This document shows, piece by piece, positions 58,687 to 64,000 of a stretch of 64,000 nt of DNA. The position numbers and the translations under genes are program-made. The stretch is from Hominenteromicrobium mulieris (GTDB taxonomy: Bacteria > Bacillota > Clostridia > Oscillospirales > Acutalibacteraceae). The first letter of the stretch is position 1. Each line of letters opens with the position of its first letter. The notes beneath the pieces were generated by a model. It was not told the DNA's origin. It was given only the letters and a program-made list of their open reading frames with translations, and did not search any database. The stretch lies in NCBI RefSeq assembly GCF_020687165.1, contig NZ_JAJEQC010000006.1, one strand, 5' to 3'.

Positions 58687-59775
58687 ATGGGTTCTCTGCA
58701 ATCTACGATCATGGCGGGTCTTTCCTCGCTTTTTTCTCTTTTTTCAACATCTATCAAAGACATCGGCATCGACCTCGGCACGGCCAACACGCTCGTTTAT
58801 GTGCGCGGTGAGGGCATCGTGCTGCGCGAGCCGTCCGTGGTGGCGGTGGACGCGAACTCCAACGAGGTTTTAGCCATCGGCAAAAAGGCCAAAGAAATGC
58901 TCGGCCGCACGCCGGAGTCCATCACGGCGGTGCGCCCGTTAAAAGACGGCGTCATTGCGGATTTTGAGGTGACGGCAGCCATGCTCAAATACTTTGTGCG
59001 CAAGGCCATCAAGGCCGGTTCGTTCACGCGTCCGCACATCGTCATCTGCATTCCCTCCGGCGTTACGGAGGTGGAGCGCCGCGCGGTGGAGGACGCCGCA
59101 AAGCAGGCGGGTGCAAGCCGCGTGGAGCTCATTTTGGAGCCGATTGCGGCGGCTATCGGCGCAGGGCTGCCCACGGGCGAGCCGGTTGCGAGCATGGTTC
59201 TGGACATCGGCGGCGGCACAAGCGAAACGGCGGTCATCTCCTACGGCGACCCCATCGTGGCAGATTCCGTCCGTGTGGCAGGCGATAAATTTGACGCAGC
59301 TATCGTTTCGTACTTGCGCAAAAAGTACGGTGTGCTCATCGGCGAGCGCACTGCGGAGGACGTGAAATTGCAGATTGGCTCCGCTTACCCGCTTGAGGAA
59401 CTCGGCAGTGTCTCCATGGAGGTGCGCGGCCGCAGCGCGGCGGACGGCCAGCCGAAAAATATTACCGTCACGGCAGAAGACGTGCGCGAGGCGCTTTTGG
59501 TGCCGCTGAAAGCTGTGTTCGAGTCCGTACACCGCGTTTTGGAGCGGACCCCACCGGAGCTTTCCGCAGATCTTTTGGATATGGGTCTCACGCTCACGGG
59601 CGGCGGTGCACTGCTGCGTGGCTTAGACCGCTTTTTGCATGAAGCGACGGGCCTGCCCGTGCAGGTCGCGGAGCGCCCGCTCGACTGCGTAGCCGAGGGT
59701 GCAGGCCGCACATTAGAGGGCAAAGCGCATATCCCCGCAAACGCGCGCGGCGCGGTAAAAGCTGCAGAAAAATAA
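58687..59775 (+). CDS. mreB: rod shape-determining protein MreB (actin-like)
   Basis: 362 residues. Actin-fold nucleotide motifs are KDIGIDLGTANTLVYVRGEG, MVLDIGGGTSETAVISYG and TLTGGGALLRGLDRFL; SIKDI and ADFEVTAAMLKYF are typical. An N-terminal extension of about 22 residues (MGSLQSTIMAGLSSLFSLF) precedes the usual start and looks like an amphipathic membrane helix. MreB forms filaments that guide lateral wall synthesis with MreC, MreD and PBP2, all encoded next. It could be an Mbl paralogue. GGGAGGTC precedes the ATG by 9 bases. Confidence 0.93.
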   Translation: MGSLQSTIMAGLSSLFSLFSTSIKDIGIDLGTANTLVYVRGEGIVLREPSVVAVDANSNEVLAIGKKAKEMLGRTPESITAVRPLKDGVIADFEVTAAMLKYFVRKAIKAGSFTRPHIVICIPSGVTEVERRAVEDAAKQAGASRVELILEPIAAAIGAGLPTGEPVASMVLDIGGGTSETAVISYGDPIVADSVRVAGDKFDAAIVSYLRKKYGVLIGERTAEDVKLQIGSAYPLEELGSVSMEVRGRSAADGQPKNITVTAEDVREALLVPLKAVFESVHRVLERTPPELSADLLDMGLTLTGGGALLRGLDRFLHEATGLPVQVAERPLDCVAEGAGRTLEGKAHIPANARGAVKAAEK

Positions 59776-59819
59776 ATTGAATTTGACTTTAAATAAAAAT
59801 CGAAAGGCAGGTGCGGCGC

Positions 59820-60731
59820 ATGGAGAAATTCACCTCTAAAAATTTTAAAATTTTAATGATCGCGGTTGTCATTCTGCTCGGCGTGCTCGTGTACGGCTTA
59901 AACGCCGGAACATCCGTGTTCTCAAACGTGTTCGGCACGGTATCCGCACCGCTGCTCACGGCGGGGACGAATACTACCGAGGGCGCAAAGGAGTTTTTAA
60001 ATTTGGACGGCATGTCCAAAGAGGAGCTTAAAGCGCTGTACAACGACCTTTCGGAGGAAAATCAGAAGCTGCGCGAACAACTCGTGGATTACTACACTTT
60101 AAAAGATGAGAATGCTTCGTATGAAAATATCCTCTCCGTCAAAAAAGCCATGCCCGACCTGCAATTAGCCGCGGGAAGCGTCGTAGGGCGCGACCCGAAC
60201 GATGTGTTCGGTGATTTCACCATCAACTGCGGCAGCCTTGCGGGCGTGTCCGTCGGCGATGCCGTCATCACGGAAACGGGCGTCGTGGGCGTTGTGGAGG
60301 AGGTCTACGCCGCGTCAAGCCGCGTGCGGTCGATTTTATCCGAAAAGACGCAGATCGGCGCCACGGATAAATCATGCAAGGAAAGCGGCGTCGTCACAAG
60401 CGACATCCAGTTCGCAAACAGCGGCAAGGTAAAAATGCTGTACCTTACAAGAGATACCGAGGTGCAGCCGGGCTCCATCATTACCACGAGCGGCGCGGGC
60501 GGCGTGTTTCCGGGCGATTTGCTCATCGGGCGTGTGGACAGTGTGGAGCGCAGCAACGCGGATTCCTCGTACTATGCCATTTTGACCCCATACGTGGATG
60601 TAACCGAGGTGACGGACGTCTTCGTCGTGACGGATTTCGACGGCAAGGGCGACGTTACAACCGGCTTGCCGGAGACGAATAACAAAGATGAAGAAGACCC
60701 CGCGCAGACCGCAAGCAAGGGAAATGAATAA
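59820..60731 (+). CDS. mreC: rod shape-determining protein MreC
   Basis: 303 residues. One N-terminal membrane helix (FKILMIAVVILLGVLVYGL), a coiled coil (SKEELKALYNDLSEENQKLR, about 65-95), then the MreC beta-domain with DFTINCGSLAGVSVGDAVIT and STIITTSGAGGVFPGDL-like stretches. It connects MreB with the wall synthases outside the membrane. The C-terminus is Asp/Glu-rich. AAAGGCAGG lies 9 bases before ATG 59820. Confidence 0.93.
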   Translation: MEKFTSKNFKILMIAVVILLGVLVYGLNAGTSVFSNVFGTVSAPLLTAGTNTTEGAKEFLNLDGMSKEELKALYNDLSEENQKLREQLVDYYTLKDENASYENILSVKKAMPDLQLAAGSVVGRDPNDVFGDFTINCGSLAGVSVGDAVITETGVVGVVEEVYAASSRVRSILSEKTQIGATDKSCKESGVVTSDIQFANSGKVKMLYLTRDTEVQPGSIITTSGAGGVFPGDLLIGRVDSVERSNADSSYYAILTPYVDVTEVTDVFVVTDFDGKGDVTTGLPETNNKDEEDPAQTASKGNE

Positions 60732-60746
60732 AAGGAGTGAACAGCT

Positions 60747-61301
60747 GTGCCGAACCGCAAAAAATGGATACGCTATGTCTTGTATGCGGTCGAGATCCTG
60801 CTGCTGTTCCTGTTACAGGATACACCGGGGCTGCTGCCGCAGATCATGGGCGTAAAACCGCTTCCGGTGCTCTCTGCCGCGCTCACCATTGCCATGGTGG
60901 AGGCGTGCACACCCGCTATGGCGTTCGGCATGTACGCCGGGTTTCTTGCCGATATCGGTAGCGGGGCTGTGTTCGGGTATCACGCGCTCACGTTCGGCGT
61001 GCTGTGCTTTTTGCTGAGCGGTCTGTGCGGCACCAGAATTCAAATTCAGCTTTTCACATCGGTATTGATGGGTCTGTGGAGCTGTGCCGTCGCCGTTTTG
61101 CTCGATTGGCTCGCGCTGTACGTTGCAGCCGGGTATTCACTGACGCTGTACGCGCTCGTCACAAAGTATCTGCCCATCTATTTTTACACGCTTTTAACGA
61201 TACCCGCGTGCTACGGTTTGCAGGCGTGGGTGCGAAAGCCCCGCGTGCGCAGCGCCATACGGCGGCGCAGGTCAAAGCTGCATAAGCTGCAAAAAATTTA
61301 A
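60747..61301 (+). CDS. mreD: rod shape-determining protein MreD
   Basis: 184 residues with about five membrane helices and a strongly basic C-terminus (RKPRVRSAIRRRRSKLHKL). Identity rests on size, topology and the position between mreC and the PBP2 gene; the MreD family is poorly conserved, but FGMYAGFLADIGSGAVFGYHAL matches its typical 'GxxxGLxxDxxxG...G..al' stretch. GTG start with AAAGGAGTGAACAGCT upstream. Confidence 0.9.
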   Translation: MPNRKKWIRYVLYAVEILLLFLLQDTPGLLPQIMGVKPLPVLSAALTIAMVEACTPAMAFGMYAGFLADIGSGAVFGYHALTFGVLCFLLSGLCGTRIQIQLFTSVLMGLWSCAVAVLLDWLALYVAAGYSLTLYALVTKYLPIYFYTLLTIPACYGLQAWVRKPRVRSAIRRRRSKLHKLQKI

Positions 61302-61327
61302 GTTTTCAACGAAGGGAGACGACAGCT

Positions 61328-63385
61328 GTGAAAAAAGGACGCGGCCGCTATATTTTCTGCGGCGTTATGCTTGCTGCCGTCTTTCTTTTGTATATCGGGC
61401 GGCTTGCCCAGTGGCAGCTTTTAGAGGGCAGCACGTTTGAAGAGGAGGCCGTACAGTCCTCCGCGACGTACTTAAAGCTCACCGGCACGCGCGGCGAAAT
61501 TTTGGACTGTAACGGAAACGTGCTCGCAGGCAACCGCTCCGTGTATAATGCCATATACAGTCGTCTTTCCGGCAGCAATGAAACGCGCAATGCCGTCGTT
61601 TTGGAGGCTGTAAAGCTGCTCGAAACGCTGAACGTCCCGTGGACGGATCTCCTTCCCATCGAAATCAAATCGGGCAAATATCAGTTTAAAACCAAAATGA
61701 CCGCCGAGATCGAAACGCTGAAAAGCGAAGACATCTTAGACTTACCCTCGAGCGCTACGGCAGACGAGTGCATGGAATCGCTCATCGAGCGGTATGACCT
61801 CGAAGCCTATACAAGCCCCGAAAACATCCGCCGCATCGCGTCCGTGCGCTACGGCATGGAGCGCGCGTATTTCAGCCGTACGAACCCGTTCGTGCTCGCA
61901 AAAGATATTTCCATCGAAACGGTGGAGCTCTTAAGTGAGCGCAGCGTAGATTTGCCGGGTATTGAAACGCAGGTGGAGCAGACGCGCGAATACCCGGAGG
62001 GCGATTTGGCCCCGCATATCGTCGGCACGCTGGGTGCCATTTCGCAGGAGCAGTACGATGCCGCCGAGGAAGCGGGCAACACGTATTCCGCCTCAAACGT
62101 TTCCGGCTATTCCTATACGGATACCGTCGGCCAAAGCGGCATTGAGAGCGTGTTCGAGTCTACCCTGCGCGGCAAAAACGGCAAAGAGAGCGTCACAACG
62201 GATGCTACCGGCAAAGTGACCTCCACCACCGTGACGGAGCCGCCGGAAGCGGGCGACTCCGTGTGGCTTACCATAGACAGCAATGTGCAGCGCGCGGCCG
62301 TAAACGCGCTCGCCGAGCAGATTGAAGCGAAGCCGACCGAAGACTGCGAGGCCGGTGCGGTTGTCGCCTTGGACGTGAACACCGGCGGCATCATCGCCAG
62401 CGCGACCTACCCGAATTTCGACCTTGAAAAGTACAATACGGACGATGCGTATTTGACGCAGCTTTATGCGGACGAAAGCCAGCCGCTTTTCAACCGTGCA
62501 TTAAACGGCATCTTTACGCCGGGTTCCGTTTTTAAGCCCCTTGTCGCCTTGGCGGCGCTGGAGGAAGGCGTCATCACGCCGACCTCTCACCCCGTGAACT
62601 GCGACGGCGCGTACCACTATTATGCGCCGGATTACGAACCGGGCTGCCTCGGCGTGCACGGCGAGGTGGATGTGTACGGCGCCATCCGCAACTCCTGCAA
62701 CGCGTTTTTCTTTGACGTGGGCCGCATGCTGACCATCCACAAAATGCACACGTATGCAGAGCTGTTCGCTCTCGGAGAAAAGACCGGGTGCGAATTGAAC
62801 GAGAGCGCGGGCATCATGTCCGACCCCAAAACGTATACGGAGCGCCACGGCGCAAATTGGTATGACGGCCTCACCATTCAGGCGGCCATCGGCCAGTGCG
62901 ACGATATGTTCACGCCGATCGAGCTTGCGGAATACTGCGCCATGATCGCAAACGGCGGCACGCGCTACAAAACGCATTTCTTAAATAAAGTCACGGACTA
63001 CGACCGCGCGGTGGAAAAAGAGACCGCAGAGCCGGAGGTCGTATTACAGGCGGAGATTGAAGACGAATATTTCAAGGTCGTGCGCGAGGGCATGCGGCAG
63101 GTGTGCACAGAGGGCACGGCGGCCTCGACCTTTTCGGATTTCGGCATTGCCGTTGCGGGCAAGACCGGCACGGCGGAAAACGCCGACCATTCCGATAACC
63201 TGACGTTCATCGGCTTTGCGCCGTACGAGAACCCGGAGATTGCCGTGGCGGTCGTCATCGAATACGGCGGCAAGGGCGATGCCGCAAAAGAGACGGCAAA
63301 GGCCGTTTTTGAAGCTTATTTTGCCGAAACGCTCCAAAAGGAGGCAAAAAACGCAGAAACCACGGTAACAGAGGGTACGGAATGA
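61328..63385 (+). CDS. mrdA: penicillin-binding protein 2 (PBP2, transpeptidase)
   Basis: 685 residues. One N-terminal membrane helix (YIFCGVMLAAVFLLYIGRLA), a PBP dimerisation/linker domain (about 50-290), then the transpeptidase domain with SxxK at S400-K403 (TPGSVFKPL), SxN as S456-C-N458 (RNSCNAF) and KTG at 612-614 (AGKTGTAEN). It crosslinks peptidoglycan in the elongation complex. GTG start with AAGGGAGACGACAGCT upstream. It ends the mreBCD-PBP2 operon. Confidence 0.95.
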   Translation: MKKGRGRYIFCGVMLAAVFLLYIGRLAQWQLLEGSTFEEEAVQSSATYLKLTGTRGEILDCNGNVLAGNRSVYNAIYSRLSGSNETRNAVVLEAVKLLETLNVPWTDLLPIEIKSGKYQFKTKMTAEIETLKSEDILDLPSSATADECMESLIERYDLEAYTSPENIRRIASVRYGMERAYFSRTNPFVLAKDISIETVELLSERSVDLPGIETQVEQTREYPEGDLAPHIVGTLGAISQEQYDAAEEAGNTYSASNVSGYSYTDTVGQSGIESVFESTLRGKNGKESVTTDATGKVTSTTVTEPPEAGDSVWLTIDSNVQRAAVNALAEQIEAKPTEDCEAGAVVALDVNTGGIIASATYPNFDLEKYNTDDAYLTQLYADESQPLFNRALNGIFTPGSVFKPLVALAALEEGVITPTSHPVNCDGAYHYYAPDYEPGCLGVHGEVDVYGAIRNSCNAFFFDVGRMLTIHKMHTYAELFALGEKTGCELNESAGIMSDPKTYTERHGANWYDGLTIQAAIGQCDDMFTPIELAEYCAMIANGGTRYKTHFLNKVTDYDRAVEKETAEPEVVLQAEIEDEYFKVVREGMRQVCTEGTAASTFSDFGIAVAGKTGTAENADHSDNLTFIGFAPYENPEIAVAVVIEYGGKGDAAKETAKAVFEAYFAETLQKEAKNAETTVTEGTE

Positions 63386-63479
63386 CGCGTGCTTAGGGAG
63401 GATATTTGTCTGCTTCGACAAAAAAACCGCCGTGTTTTTGTCTCGCTGTGATAAAATTGCGGTATAGCCATTTTTACTT

Positions 63480-63508
63480 TTGACTACCGTGCATTTTTGT
63501 GTTATCAT
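63480..63508 (+). promoter_or_regulatory. promoter of the MinD-like gene
   Basis: TTGACT (63480-63485), 17-base spacer, TATCAT (63503-63508), 20 bases before the start codon. The short leader includes GAGGT (63516-63520). Confidence 0.65.
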
Positions 63509-63527
63509 GTTTAATGAGGTATTATCT

Positions 63528-64000
63528 ATGGGTACTGCTATTGTTGTCACATCGGGAAAAGGCGGCGTGGGAAAATCCACCGTTTCGCTTGGGCTGGCTT
63601 CTCAGTTTGCGGCGGGCGGCGAACGCGTTCTGCTTTTGGATTGTGACGCGGGCCTGCGCAGTCTGGACCGTATGACCGGCACAGAGGAAGCGCTCGTGTT
63701 CGACAGTTCGGACGTTGTGGCAGGGCGCTGCGCGCCTGCGGATGCGATTTACCCGTGCGTGACCATGCCCGGCGTGTCTTTAATGCCTGCCCCGGCAAGC
63801 GGCGAAGATCTTGTGCCGGAACGCGTCATGCTCAGACTCGTTCCGCTTTTAAAGCGCTATTTTGACCGCGTGATCCTTGATTCTCCCGCGGGCGTGGGGC
63901 GTGGCTTCCGCGCGGCGGCAGCGGCGGCGGACTGCGCGCTTATTGTGTGCAACTCGGACCCCGTGTGTATCCGCGATGCATCCATCGTGCGCAGGCTTTT
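63528..64000 (+). CDS. MinD/ParA-like ATPase (N-terminal part, cut by the window edge)
   Basis: 157 residues to the window end. The deviant Walker A is VTSGKGGVGKSTVSLGLA, Walker A' is LLLDCDAGLRSLDRMTG, and Walker B is VILDSPAGVGRGF. The placement beside mreBCD suggests the septum-site determinant MinD. Two usual MinD stretches differ: the Glu in DSPAGIExGF is replaced by Gly, and TTPE(V)(S)AVRDADR reads CNSDPVCIRDASIV. A divergent MinD, or a MinD-related ATPase such as a FlhG/ParA type, are both possible; the C-terminal membrane helix lies outside the window. Confidence 0.8.
   Translation, partial: MGTAIVVTSGKGGVGKSTVSLGLASQFAAGGERVLLLDCDAGLRSLDRMTGTEEALVFDSSDVVAGRCAPADAIYPCVTMPGVSLMPAPASGEDLVPERVMLRLVPLLKRYFDRVILDSPAGVGRGFRAAAAAADCALIVCNSDPVCIRDASIVRRL

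Overview
The window looks like chromosomal core DNA from an endospore-forming clostridial Firmicute, most likely an Oscillospiraceae/Ruminococcaceae-like gut anaerobe. This placement is inferred from SpoIIP, the ecfA1-ecfA2-ecfT-truA and zapA-peptidase U32 gene orders, a zinc-finger Clp ATPase, DUF4358/DUF5711 proteins, high-GC codon use, and Shine-Dalgarno-led genes with TTGACA/TATAAT-type promoters. No rRNA, tRNA, CRISPR array, prophage or insertion sequence was recognised. 58 genes were called, including two cut by the window ends, plus one frameshifted gene remnant.

Layout. 1-1.8 kb (minus strand): end of a MATE exporter, a HAD phosphatase and a DUF4358 lipoprotein. 2-7.7 kb (plus): a membrane protein resembling the N-terminal half of an LTA synthase, then xpaC-telA-lemA-TPM-HAD, an envelope-associated cluster. 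7.8-11.7 kb: a gene remnant, citrate synthase, spoIIP and a small membrane protein, with two inverted copies of a seven-hairpin repeat at 8.1-8.3 and 11.4-11.6 kb. 11.7-16.1 kb: htpG, a YjdF-like membrane protein, a CPBP protease and tadA. 16.2-20.2 kb (minus): an ATP-grasp enzyme, a CorC/HlyC transporter, a lipoprotein and an AT-rich secreted protein of foreign appearance. 20.6-30.3 kb: hflX, then argG-argH-argC-argJ-argB-argD-argF, a full glutamate-to-arginine route using the ArgJ acetyl cycle, with an ArgR box at the promoter.

30.5-45.1 kb (plus): an ADP-ribosylglycohydrolase, ruvC-ruvA-ruvB, glmM, an rRNA-methyltransferase-like gene, ecfA1-ecfA2-ecfT-truA, a DUF5711 protein, a CvpA-like protein, a PgsA-family gene and a ClpE-like ATPase. 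45.2-54.8 kb (minus): a C39-like peptidase, a TraX-like protein, a two-component system with a third overlapping gene, a GH13 alpha-glucan enzyme and glycogen phosphorylase. 55.3-64 kb (plus): zapA, peptidase U32, dut behind a cluster of DnaA boxes, then mreB-mreC-mreD-PBP2 and the start of a MinD-like ATPase, forming a cell-shape and division block.

The observation most likely to be new is the pair of inverted seven-hairpin arrays. Their stems differ in sequence but keep perfect pairing through compensatory changes, at matching positions around a shared core of about 36 nt. Other points of interest are promoters embedded in the terminators of upstream genes, a DnaA-box cluster before dut, five intergenic 0A-box heptamers, and a membrane-only LTA-synthase-like protein.
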